From Dioscorea cayenensis subsp. rotundata (lineage: Eukaryota > Streptophyta > Magnoliopsida > Dioscoreales > Dioscoreaceae), in the NCBI RefSeq assembly GCF_009730915.1, contig NC_052483.1, positions 1,922,001-1,986,000 on the forward strand: a stretch of DNA of 64,000 nt. Direction: 5' to 3'. The position numbers and the translations under genes were made by a program. Below, in pieces: positions 40,285-52,269 of this stretch. Position 1 is the first letter of the stretch. Every line of letters starts with the position of its first letter. A model generated the notes under the pieces. That model had not been told where the DNA came from and ran no database searches. It saw only the letters and a program-made list of their open reading frames with translations.

Positions 40285-40362
40285 CATGATCCAGAAGATG
40301 CAACAGAGGCACTAGAAGAAACCTTGAAAGACTTACAACTTGACTATATGGATCTTTACTTG

Positions 40363-42330
40363 GTACTTTTCTCAATAGCCAGAACTTTTGGCTATGCATG
40401 ATTTGAAGTTTACATAATTGATCAACATTTAGCTGTGAAGATTCATGTATCAATCTATAAATGTTATATTGATTATTTTGATTGTGGTTCTAATTTCTGG
40501 AGATCTATTGGCCTTTTCGAGTAAAAAAAAATAAAGGACTCAAATAAGGCTAAAGTTGTGATTCACTGGCGTAGTACTCTTTAGCTTCTTTTGTTTTGTT
40601 TTGTTTTATTTTTGTTTTCTTTTTTGGCAACTTATAATAACCAGTGTAAACTGATTGTTAAGAAAGATATGTATTCCTGAAGCAAAAAATTTGAGTTGTT
40701 ATGATCAGTGTACATTACATTGTAACTATTGATTTGAGCTTATTTTGTTATATATGCAGCACAATGGCTTATCCATTGTTGAATACTTTGTGCAGTCTTC
40801 ATTTAATTTTTTTCTGCAGATTTACACTAATTTGAGCTTCCAAGAAAATGCTAATATATTTAAGCAGCATGATAATCAGCAATATCATGATAATAGGCGT
40901 ATGCTAATTGCCATTCTTGTTTGGGGAAGTGGGTTAATTATTGAAGCTTGTTTTGTTTTTGTTTAGATTTAGTTTCTGATGCATATTTTGTGGCAATATT
41001 CCATGATTCATGAGGTTGTAAAATTAAGTTGTGTTTTTCAGGGCCTACTAGTGAGAATGAGAAGTTCAAATAGTTATAAAATAGATTGTTGGCCACTCTG
41101 TTGTAAAACTAGCAGGATCAATAGGCATGCCTTTTGTCTTCTCTTATGTGTGAGAGACTGGCCCACCTCAGTGAGACTTAGAACAGAATTCGTCACACCC
41201 CAGGTATTGTTTCGCTTATTCGTGCATTTCGCACTCCCTAGGAGTTTAACCCGCAACCTAAGCCTTTTGTCTCACTTAAAGTGAGCACCTCTCACCAATT
41301 GATCATACATGAATATCAATCAATCTCATCGTAATCATTGTAATATTTGACCATTTTTCAATCATTGACAAAGGGTATATATAATTCACTAGTTCAAGTT
41401 TAATCATTACAAATCAAGTCACAACAAGTTGTCTAATAACCTAAGACGACATGCCCAAATCCATTCTCTTCGATTTATAATGCGGTAAAACCATGAAAAT
41501 AATTTCATCAAACTAATAAAACATTCATATACTCAATTAATTACGTGCATTCAACTTAACCCACTCACAAACTTAGGCGAGAAAAGACTCTAAGAAAGTT
41601 ATTCCTCCTCCAGCTCCTTGCCTCAAGCCGAGCTTTCACCACCTAACCAAACACAACTACACACACCCAAAACCAAGCAAGAAAGTAAGCAAAAGAAAGA
41701 AATAAGCAAACCTAGGCCTAATTGCAATGCCACCCTACTCGAGGTCTAGAGTTGGCTCAAAGTTGGGTTCCAAGGATCTCAAAGAGTTCTTAGGGTTCTT
41801 GGCTTCATTCAAAACCAAAGAAACAAGGAAAACAATCTGCTCACTAAATGAGCTACGGTAATCTCCGTTTTCCTGCAAAAATCTGGTTCTAGATTACATT
41901 CAATTATGGAAGAACAACCATGCAAAATGTCCCCGAGTTCTAACAATCAGCAAGCAAGAATGTAGGATAAATTCAAGTTTGTTCAAAACTCACAACTCAA
42001 CCGTAGCTCCATCTTTCTAACCAAGCATCAAGGGAAGAAACAAGATGGATGAGGGTGCTTACCTTTGGATTCAAAGGAGAGAAGATGATGGATCATGAAG
42101 CTTCAATCACCAAGAAGAGGAAGGTCATTCAAAGCTCTTCTTCTCCTAAAGAAAGCCAAGGAAATGAGAGGAAAGAGAGGAGAATGGAAAACTAAGAGAA
42201 AAATGATGAAGTTGCAAAGAAATCCTCGGGTTGGTACGTATAGTACCCAAGCTGCAGCATCGCATAAAAGCTACAACACTAGGCTAAAAATGTCAATATA
42301 AGATAAAAAAAAAATGAATTTTCTCATCAA
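40363..42330. other. Unassigned intergenic DNA, repeat-like from about 41.2 kb
   Basis: 40363-41150 follows the AKR exon but holds no further recognisable AKR exon. 41190-42300 is less AT-rich than its surroundings, contains TCACACCCCAGG near 41190 and ends near GCATAAAAGCTACAACA. This looks like transposon or LTR debris, but no matching ends or target duplication could be set. No gene called. Confidence 0.4.
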
Positions 42331-45300
42331 ACTTTGGGTGGAACTGGTCAGTTAAAAAGGAATGCCAATAACCAATGAATCAACGTGATTTTTCCAAAAT
42401 ATAATTAACTACTATCAGTTCAATTATATAAAAAAATTATTTTTACTTATAAAAATTAAGAAAAGCTATTGTAAAATTCAATTTTCATGATCAACAATTA
42501 TTTTACATTACCAAAAATTTTAAATTTGAAAAATGTTTCATTAAGGTAATAATCTAACTTTTAAAAAAAATAAAGAAGATTTGTCTTACTATTCATCTTC
42601 AATATTTAAAAAATAACTTCTATATTATCTCATATTTCTTCTAAAATTGTTCTTCCTTATGATATTTGAACTTTTAAAGTTATGAGATTTTATTTTATTT
42701 ATTTATTTATTTATTTAAATCACAGAGTTGTTTAGTTTTTTTCTAGATCAAATAATTATAAATTATGTAATAATATTTTTTAAAATTAATTTCTTAATTT
42801 TAAAAATAAGCGAAAAAAGGCTTTAGGGTCATATTAGCTAGTAATAAAAAAATTAGTTTATATATAAAAAACTTTATCTTTCCTAATTATCATAATTTCA
42901 TGTCCCTTTTCATAATATTGCAAACTTTATTATTCCTTTTACTTTACGACACCCAAAAATTTATTGCATCATGATGGAAGAAAAAACCCGTCACCAATGA
43001 ATTTAAGTATTGAACATATTAAGCATATTAAAATTTATTGCATTTTTTTCAACATCATGATACAAAAAGAATGCCATTGATGGAAGAGAAAAACATGCAT
43101 GGATAAATTTAAGTATTAAATATAATAAGAATGTTGAACTTTATTGCATCTTTCAACATCATAATGCAGAAAAATTAATGCCATGTACCAACAACAATCA
43201 AATAAAAATGAAACATGGGTCAAGGTAATTCATAAAACAACCTCCATTTCAACATCTTTGGGAACAAAGATATTGTATTACTCGTCAAAACAAAACTTTT
43301 CAAAATGTTATTAATTAGAATGTTTAAAAAATCAATTTTTTTTCTAGAATACAGGGACTATTATTTCTTCATATATTTGGTTTTTTTTAATAAGGTTAGA
43401 ATAATCAGTGGAAGAAGTTATACATTTTTTCATTTCTTTCTAATTATATAGTATAATTTTATTTTAGTCAAATTGTGATGTATATTGAATTGTTTTTCTA
43501 TAAGATAAAGATTGATAAGGACTAAAAGAAAATTAAATTAAATTTGGTTCACATAAATTATATTCAAGTACTGTTTTAATATCTTTGTCAAAAGTTTTTT
43601 TCCTTTTACAAAAGACAACTATATATACAATGGATCTAACAACTTTCTGCACAAAAAATTTAAAATTAATCTTTTTATTTTTAACTTAAAGAAGTATTAC
43701 AAGTGAGAAAAAAATCATATATGATCATACACAAATATTAATATTTAATAAAATGCTATTGTGAGTGACTTTTGTTCCACAGAATTATTTTCTAAAATAA
43801 TAATCAAATAAAAAAGATTGTTCACAAAGTTGCATTGATTGAGGCATACATACCTTTCTTTTTTTCTTTTTTAATTAATTTATTAAATATTTCTATCAAC
43901 TAAAAATCTCAATTATATAAATTATATTATAATCAGATAAATAGTGGAATGCCTAAAATATATTGTTAATTAATAAGTTAATTTTAAATATTTAAATTAT
44001 TATTTTAGTGCTTAGTTTATTAAATTTATATTATTGAAAAATCTATGTTGAATAATTATTTCCTAAGATTGAGAACTAGTCCCTTTTCATCACTATCAAT
44101 AAATAGAAATTTGGGTATTGTTTCAACAAAAATATGTTAGTATGAATTGGCCACTCTAATCGTTGTTTAAGCCATTTAAACTAAGTGGAAATTATTGAGG
44201 AGGATATAGGTGTTAAATCCAATGCATTAATAATTATATAGAAAGCTTGCCTGCATTTTGTATATTTGTAATTTTGGATTATTTTTATCACATAATATTT
44301 TATAATTTGAGAGGGTTTTGTTTAACATGAGCTTTTGGCAATTTTAGTTATTTTTATTTTTTCTAAATTCATATGAAGTTAATTAACTCCTATGTTAAAC
44401 TGGGCTGTTTTTATATGAAGTCACTTTTTATTTTTTTAATTGTTATGCATGCAAGTTTTTTTGAGCTAGATCAAATAATTTTAAAGAGAAATAGTATATG
44501 AGATTACTATGTATGCAATCGTATGTTGTACGAATTAACTATATTATGTGGTAAAAAAATCTTTGTTATTAGACTAAATATGATTTTCAATGATAAATTT
44601 TTTTTTATTAAAAATAGTAAAAACAATCTCGCTAAAAGCTATTGAGAAGAATTTAAAACCATTACAAATCCTCTCATGTATTGTTTTTAAAAATTGTAAG
44701 GCGGACATCCACCTCTATATATATATATATATATATATATAGTAACAGATAATAAAACCTCTCAAAGATATCAGTTAAGTTGGGCAAATTCGTCCTCATA
44801 ACTGTATTCTAATAGATTATCATATTACTTCAAGTTAGATATAATTAATTTTGTATATTTAGGAAAAAAAAATAGAACTCCATACCTGAAAAATATCATA
44901 TTTTAAAAAGGAAAAACATGTCAAGCCTCCCATTTAATAATCACAATCAAGAAAAGAAAAAAACAATAACAAATGAAAGAAACCAAATAGCAATTTCAAA
45001 ATTGATTAACCAAACACATATAACTCTATAGTTTTATACTTTAAAAAAAAAAATCACCACCGTAATAACTGGATAGTAAGATATTTGAGTTCCATGCAAA
45101 AGAAAAATTAAGGGTTCGACTTTTTTCCAATAGATGATTGAGGTATAGTAATAAATGTGTATAGATGGATTGCTAATTGTATAACTAGTAAAAAATTTAA
45201 AAATAAAAAAATTAAAAAAAATCAAAAGAAGATATCAACTTCTGCAATTGAAGTCGATATCAATTTGTGCTTTCTTGTCAAATAGATTATGTGGAAGATG

Positions 45301-45951
45301 AGAAACATATGCAGGAGATGGATGACCTTATAGTTGATATCTCCAACAAAAAAACACAAAAAGGGCAAGGTGTCAGTTTCCAAGTTGTGCATTGTAGACA
45401 ACTTCACTTTGTTAGAATTGTGACTAACTTTGTAATTCAATTTCTGTGCAGAAAAAAATATTCAACAAAAGCAAATCTATCGTTGTTTCATTCAATAAAT
45501 CAGTGGTTTATTATTATTTTTAAATAAATAAATAAAAAATAAAATAAAATAAAATCTATCACTTGTCAGCTTTATTGGCTCATGAAAACTTGCTCTAATA
45601 ATCTTGGCTTTACCTTTTGAACTGTTTTGTTCCCTTGAGGTTTTATTTAACAGTTTTTCAGCTCCTTTAACCACCAAAAAAAAAAGGTATCATTTTTAAG
45701 GTTGCCAACATATGGTAAAATATCACCTTTCATTCTTGCTACAATACAATATTAGTTAATTGATTGATAATTTATATATGCCCATAGATAATGAGGTCTG
45801 TCCTCAAAATTAACTTTATTAGTGCATGTGGTATTCGCAAATGTTTGATATATAGACGAGTTTTTACAATCTGAAATTTTACAACTATCAATCATCATCA
45901 TGTAATACATATATAAATCTTTCTCATTTAATTATCAGTTAAAATAAGAAA
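42331..45951. other. Duplicated intergenic DNA, flank segment B, and 3' flank of CYP81 copy 3
   Basis: 42.3-44.6 kb matches segment A (27.9-32.6 kb) and segment C (48.7-50.4 kb). 45.24-45.46 kb (TTGAAGTCGATATCAATTTG onward) matches 50.61-50.78 kb, placing it in the 3' flank shared by copies 3 and 4. A TA run lies at about 44717-44741. No gene. Confidence 0.6.
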
Positions 45952-46628
45952 TCAAAGCTTATTCATGAGAAGAGTATTCAAAGACTCCCTTGGCTTAAAC
46001 ATGGCTTCCAAAGGCCTAGCCTTGGGCATGGTCAACCCAATTCCTTCGCTCATATCCACCTCTTCATCTCCAACTCTCTCCCATTCAAAGCATTGCACCA
46101 GAGTCCCTATCACCAACAACACCATCTTCATCGCCAGCCCTTCACCGGGACACCTTCGCCGTCCCATCCCAAACAGCATCATCTTCAACCCTTCTTTCAT
46201 AACCTCATTGCTGATCTTCTGATCACTAGAATTTGTTCTAAGAAACCTCTCAGGCTTGAACTTATCTGGCTCCTCCCACAACTCTGGGTCTCTATGTATC
46301 TTCCAAACATTCACTAGTATCATTGTTCCACTGGGAACATTAAACCCACCCACAGTGCAATCTTGAGATGATTCATGAGGAAACAGAAATGGCGAAGCTG
46401 GATACATTCTCATTGACTCGTTTATCACAGCATGCAAGTATGGAAGCTTTGGGAAATCAGCTTCTTGTAACAATGAACCTTGACTCACATTTGCATCAAT
46501 CTCAGCTCTTAGTTTTTCCAGTGTTTGAGGATTGTTTAACAAAAGAGACATTGTCCATTCCATTGTTGATGCTGACGTGTCCGTCCCCGCTACCAACATT
46601 AACTGCATGCATGTAAAACTTTTTAAGT

Positions 46629-46683
<55 letters not shown>

Positions 46684-47672
46684 GGACTAATTTAGTAATT
46701 TAATATATACATCAATGAAGCCCTTGATCATGTCATCATCATAATGCTCTGGGTCACGTTCTTGCATGGAGAGGAGGAGGTCGATGACCGTTGATCTTCC
46801 CGCCGGTGAGCTATCCATGCCTTGGGATCTGGATTCCTTCTTCATCCTATGCTCCTCTATGAGGCCCTGAAAGAACTTGTTCTTTCTTCTCATCAATCTC
46901 TTCAACCTCCTCTCATGGCCTCCAATGTCAAACCACCTCGCCACCGGAAGAAAATCGGCGGCGTTGGACGTCCCGGAGAGGATGAACGTCTCCTTGGTGA
47001 GCTCCCTGAACTCCTTCCCTGCCTCCGATGAGCTCTCATCGGCATCGCCGTAGTACCTCTTGTTAGCTAACATCCTCATGATGATGTTGTACGTGAGGCC
47101 AAAGAACTTGGTCTTGAGCTCGGTGAAGTGGAAGCCCGGCCCGGAGTAGTCATGGAGGAGGGTTTTGACGAGGAAGAAGACCTCGTCGGAGCGAAGGTGG
47201 AAGGAGGAGAGAACCCGGGTAGTGGAGAGGACTTCGAGGGTGGTGATCCGGCGGAGGTTACGCCAGTGAGGGCCGTAGGAGGCCCAGATTAGTATGCGGT
47301 AGTTGTAGCCAAGGTGCTTGCCGGAGAGAAGACGGGGACGGTTGGCGAAGGTGATGTCGTTGACGGTGAAGCACTCTTCGGCGCCGGAGGAGGAGGAGAT
47401 GAGGAGTACAGGGCGAGAGCCGAAGCGGAGAAGAAGTATGGGGCCATGGAGGTCTGAGAGTTGGGCTAGTGCTCTGTGGATGGGATGTTTGAGAAGATGA
47501 AGGTGGCCAATGAGTGGGAGACCAGGAGGGCTTGGTGGATTAGGGTTAGGGTTAGGGTTAGGGTTAGGGTTTTTTTCTTGTTATAATTATTATTGAGTTT
47601 GATGAGGATGAGTAGAGAAGAAAGGAGAAGGATAAAAGAGAGAGTGCTGATGGAGAAGAAGATGTTCTCCAT
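45952..47672 (-). pseudogene. CYP81-family cytochrome P450 (cluster copy 3), intact but for one frameshift
   Basis: Exon 1 is 46711-47672 (ATTGAT|GTATAT) and exon 2 is 45952-46602 (216 codons plus TGA). The start codon and membrane anchor (LSFILLLSSLLILI) are normal. At the AAGAAAAAAACCC junction with a five-unit CCCTAA run (47540-47575) the frame slips: one extra base or two fewer would restore it. The shifted frame reads Thr-Leu repeats and stops at 47466. Downstream, the correct frame has no stop through LPLIGHLHLL, AGTDTS, NESMR (ExxR), PERF and FGMGRRRCPGEG. It is very close to copy 2. It could be a recent pseudogene, a polymorphic null, or an assembly error in the A-run. Its leader also lacks the TATA-like box seen in copies 2 and 4. 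Confidence 0.88.
46603..46710 (-). other. Intron of CYP81 copy 3 with (AAT)n microsatellite
   Basis: 108 bp. About 18 AAT/ATT units occupy 46630-46682. Splice sites are GTATAT and CATGCAG. Confidence 0.93.
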
Positions 47673-50600
47673 GGTTGATTGTAAGCTTTTGTTTCAATGA
47701 GTACTGATGAGTTTTGGTTTTTGTAAAAGGTTAATTATACTCTATTAATTATTTATTATTTGTATTAAGGATTTATGATAATATTAAAAATAAAGACATC
47801 ATTTTAGTGTATGATTAAGACAAGCTCTTCTTAAGTGCCATGGTGATGCGGTAGTTGAAAAATCTATCTAATTAAAAAAGAAAGGTTGGCAAGATAATGT
47901 ATGGTTTTGAGATTGGACTTGTCCACAATGCCTTTGTTTAAGTATTGGGTAACTATTGAAAGTGACATGGGCAGTGTTCTACCAAAAGGGATGGGATTGA
48001 CAAAGTATAATTTATTATAATTAATTATGAACATTGATTCATAATTTAAAAAAATTTAAAGGTAAATATTATAAATAATTGGTTAGAGTTATAAATAAAC
48101 GTAATCTATCTTACAAACATTGAAAATAATAATTATTTTTTGTTAATTATGTTATTAGAATGGAGTAATATTCAAAAACTCTACCTCTAATTTTTTTTTT
48201 TAATCTATACCAAAAGAAGAAGAGAAAAAACCTTATATCCAATCTTTTTGCATCTCTATCAAAACATATCCATGTTGAATGATAGGCCAATTCAAATAAC
48301 CAAACACCACTTGACAACAAAGAAAGACAAACTAAATTAAGTTCATCAACGCCCATCCTGGTACAACCCAACTTGATTGGAGCCATACTACACACTATAT
48401 ATGGTAGTCTAGTGGACCATACAGCTTCCCTTTTTGGCTTTCTTTCCATCTACAAGCTAGGGGGAAAAATCATTTTTTCCACCTTTTACAACTATAAAAT
48501 AACTAGTTTTGAGAGTATTTCACTTTTTGGGGGTTAAAATGATTTTCTTATCCTTCTTAACAACTATAAGCCCTTGCATTGGTTTATAAGGGTATTATGA
48601 GAATATGAAAATCTATATGGGCTCCCCTAAACCCTTGCCATTTCCCTCACACCAAACTACATGCACAATATTTCTCTAATTCTCCCATTCAACATCTTAG
48701 CTCTCAACTTCTTTAAATTTAACACTTGAAAACAACCTTTATGATAATTGTTCATTTTATATTTATAAAAATATCCCTAGTGGTGGTAAATTTGATACTG
48801 GCTTTAGCCTATCCCTGAATCTCTCTATCTGGATAATAGCCCAAGCTCAAAAAAACAAACTTAATTTGAGGATTTGATAATTTTATGACGTTGCCAATAT
48901 TGAAAATAAAGTTGTTCTTGTGATTTGTACAAAATGTAAAAATGAACTTTCTTGTCAAAGTTCAGGTCATTTTAAAAGGTATCCCAACAACCATGCTGCA
49001 AATTAACATTATTCCTCCCAAATACAAATTACTATTATTGGTTTGAGTATTACAAATTTTATTTTTACTAATAAAAATGTAAGAAGAGCTAGCTATTACT
49101 AGAATTATTGCTCATGATGAACGATCTTTTTACGTTGCCAAAAATCCTAAATTCGAAAAATGTTTCATTAAGATGTTAACCCAACTTTTAAAAATAAATT
49201 CAAGAAATACTATGAAAAATATTTGTGTTGTTATATATATATATAGACTTTTAAAATTACGAGAAATGTATTTTATTTTTATTCTTTTCCAATAAATCGC
49301 AAAGTTTTGAATTTTTTTTCTACATCTAATAACTATAAACTATGTAATAATAATTTTTTAAATTTGTTTCTTAATTAACTTCTTATTACTTAATTTTTAA
49401 TACTTATTTTTTATTTATGAAAATTTTTTATATAAAATCCTAATACACTGTTTAGAAATTTTTATTTCAAATAATTTTACAATGAGTTTTTTTTTGTAAT
49501 TTTTGAAATATATATATATATATAACTATATTTAATATTTTTATGAATCTTTAATATTTAATTAAAAAACCCATGAGGCGCCATACAGGCTGATGGGCTC
49601 TTGCCTAACCCTCCATTCCAAGGCAATCCCGGCCCATATTGTCAAAGGGTTGTGCCAGCCCAAGCCTACATAGTGCCCGGATGTATTAATTTGACACCAT
49701 GAGAGACCCAAGTACTTTTCAAACAAATGTAATATGTTATGGTTAATAACATAAGTACTTCATTAATTTCTTAACGTTAATTATTGTAGCTAATAATGCA
49801 CAAAGTATAAGGAAAATAACCAAAAAAAAAGGATTTAGGATCAATATTAGTAATAAAAAATTAGTTTATGTACAAAAAAAAAATTTATCTTTCCCAATTG
49901 TCATAATTATTTAATATATCTTATCATAGTATTGCAAACTTTATTATTCATTTGACTTTCTAGCTTCCACATGGCAATCATAATCATTGAATATGGAAGA
50001 AAAGAACCAATGAATGTAAATACTGAATAAAGTCATAATGTTGAAATTTGCTGCATCCTTTTCAATATCATAATGAAGAAAAATTAATGCCAATATCTTG
50101 GATAACAAAGAGATTGTATTATTCAACAAACCAAAAAAATTCAAAATGTTATTAATTAAAACCATGGAAGAAATCAATTTGTTTCTAGAATATAATGACT
50201 ATTATTTCTTCATATTTGATTTTTTTTATTAGTTTAGAATAATTATTGGAAGAAGTTATACATTTTTTCATTTCTTTATTTTGATTTTAGTCAAATTGTG
50301 ATGTGTGTTGGATTTTTTTACGTAAGATAACGATAGATGGGGACTAAATGAAAATAAAAATAAATTTGGATTACATAAGTTAACATGGTATTGTTATTAT
50401 ATATATATTTAATATTTTAAAACAAGAATCAAACTCATGCTTTCCCAAATCATTAAACCAAGAATCATTTAAAAGAAAAAGTAATCAAATAGCAATTTCA
50501 AAACTGATTAACCAATCACATAAAACTCTATATATGATTTTATACCCCAAGTAAAAAAAAAAAATAATTAAAAAAAACCCCCAAAAAAAACCCCAAAAGG

Positions 50601-50931
50601 AAATATCAAGTTCTAACATTGAAGTCAATATGGGCGTTTTTGTCAAATGAATTTGGTGGGAACGAGAAAAATGTAGAGATGACTGAGTCACTGACCTTAT
50701 AGTTAATATCTCTAAAAAACAGAAAGTCAGTTTCCAAGTTGTGCTTTCCGGACAATTCACTTTATTAGAAAGAGAAGAATATTCAACAAATTAAGTCAAA
50801 TTTGTCATTTTTCCTGTTGCCAATACACGGTAAGATATAGTACCCTTCATTCTTGTTACATAACGATTTTATCAGTTACTTGATTAAAATTTTATGCACT
50901 TAGATAATTAGGTTTGTCTTGAAGAACCACT

Positions 50932-50976
<45 letters not shown>

Positions 50977-51748
50977 CGCCTGCTTTAAGTTCTCAAATTT
51001 CTCTCACTGATTCATTAATTTAGTTGTTATCAATTTCTCTATAAACTTACCCTCTAATCATGCTCTTGTTCTGCAAGTCTGATTTTTCAAGGATGTTCTC
51101 TTGCTCATAGGAAGTGGGTTTCTAATCGGGTCAAGAGCTGTGGAATAATATTAGAGAAGGAAGTGTGTAATATCTTAAACATTTTGCTAATTTTTCTTTT
51201 AGTGTTGCACTTGCACAAATAAAGTAAATATTCACAATTAGATTTCCTAATTAATTAAAGCACCTTTTTTAAATTTTAAAAAAATTAATTATAAGAGACA
51301 TCAGCGATCATAAACTACAAATGAAATGCATTAGTATAGATTGATGTTATCACTTCAACATATAAGACAAATTGGTCGACCATATATATATATCACAGAT
51401 TGACCGATGACTAATTCATCTCTTGCTAGTAGCAAACCTCCATGGGGGACTTGAAGGAAATTCTCTAGAAATGGACTACCAAATGAAATGGATATATATG
51501 AATTAATTTATTGCATATGAAATGGGAGAAGATACTAATTAGGAAAATATTATAACAGTGGTATGCTCAATGTTTCATAGATAAGCACATTTACAATCTG
51601 AAATTTTACAACTCATCATCATACGTTTATTCTCATCATAATAGTATCAAAACATAAGAAGCCAAAGCTTAAGCTTATTGAGAAGACTAGCAAAACGTAT
51701 CATTATAATAATACGTTTTTTTCTCTCAAAAACGTCATATATAAGAAG
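47673..51748. other. Upstream flank of copy 3, flank segment C, and 3' flank of copy 4
   Basis: 47.8-48.03 kb is the undisturbed paralogue of the LINE target at 20.8/22.76 kb (GTATAATTTATTATAATTAA). 48.7-50.4 kb is segment C. 50.61-50.78 kb matches the 3' flank of copy 3. A TA run lies at 50938-50973. A 100-codon frame at 48147-48449 has no recognisable motif. No gene is supported. Confidence 0.6.
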
Positions 51749-52269
51749 TCAAAGCTTATTGAGAAGACTAGCAAAACATTCCCTTGGCATAAACATGGCT
51801 TCCAAAGGCTTAGCCTTGGGCAAGCTCAACCCAGTTCCTTCACTCATATCCACCTCTTCTTCTCCAACTCTCTCCCATTTAAAACATTGCACCAGAGTCC
51901 CGACCACCAACGGCACCACCTTCATCGCCAGCCCTTCACCGGGACACCTTCGCCTTCCCATCCCAAACGGCATCATCTTCAACCCTTCTTTGACAACCTC
52001 ATCAGTACTACTCTTCTGATCATTATTTGTTCTAAGAAACCTCTCAGGCTTAAACTTCTCTGGCTCCTCCCACAACTCTGGATCTCTATGTATCTTCCAT
52101 GCATTCACTAGCAACATTGTTCCACTAGGGACATTAAACCCACCCACAGTACAATCTTGAGATGATTCATGGGGAAGTAGTAATGGCCCAGCTGGATACA
52201 TTCTCAGTGACTCATTTATCACTGCATGCAAATATGGAAGCTTTGGGAAATCAGCTTCTTGTAACAATG

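Larger units (their letters stand above)
34120..40362 (+). pseudogene. Orphan exon of an aldo-keto reductase (AKR4C-like), split by copia-2
   Basis: Left piece 34120-34134 and right piece 40285-40362 join across the copia-2 insertion. They read WCTDHDPEDATEALEETL, then KDLQLDYMDLYL, ending at a donor TTG|GTACTT. The acceptor TTTGCAG precedes it. This is the second-exon segment of plant NADPH-dependent aldo-keto reductases, where the active-site-proximal SKLWCTDH block leads into DLYLIHWP. The exon splits codon W in phase 2 as expected. No other AKR exon (catalytic Asp/Tyr exon, IHWP exon) was found nearby, so this is a stranded exon even without the transposon. Confidence 0.82.

Noticed and set aside
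42095..42301. 68-codon basic frame
   Set aside because: Lys/Arg-rich low-complexity text in repeat-like DNA, no homology recognised and no upstream or downstream exon.
48147..48449. 100-codon minus-strand frame as a small gene
   Set aside because: No recognisable motif or splice context. It lies in duplicated intergenic DNA and was not supported by the paralogous segments.
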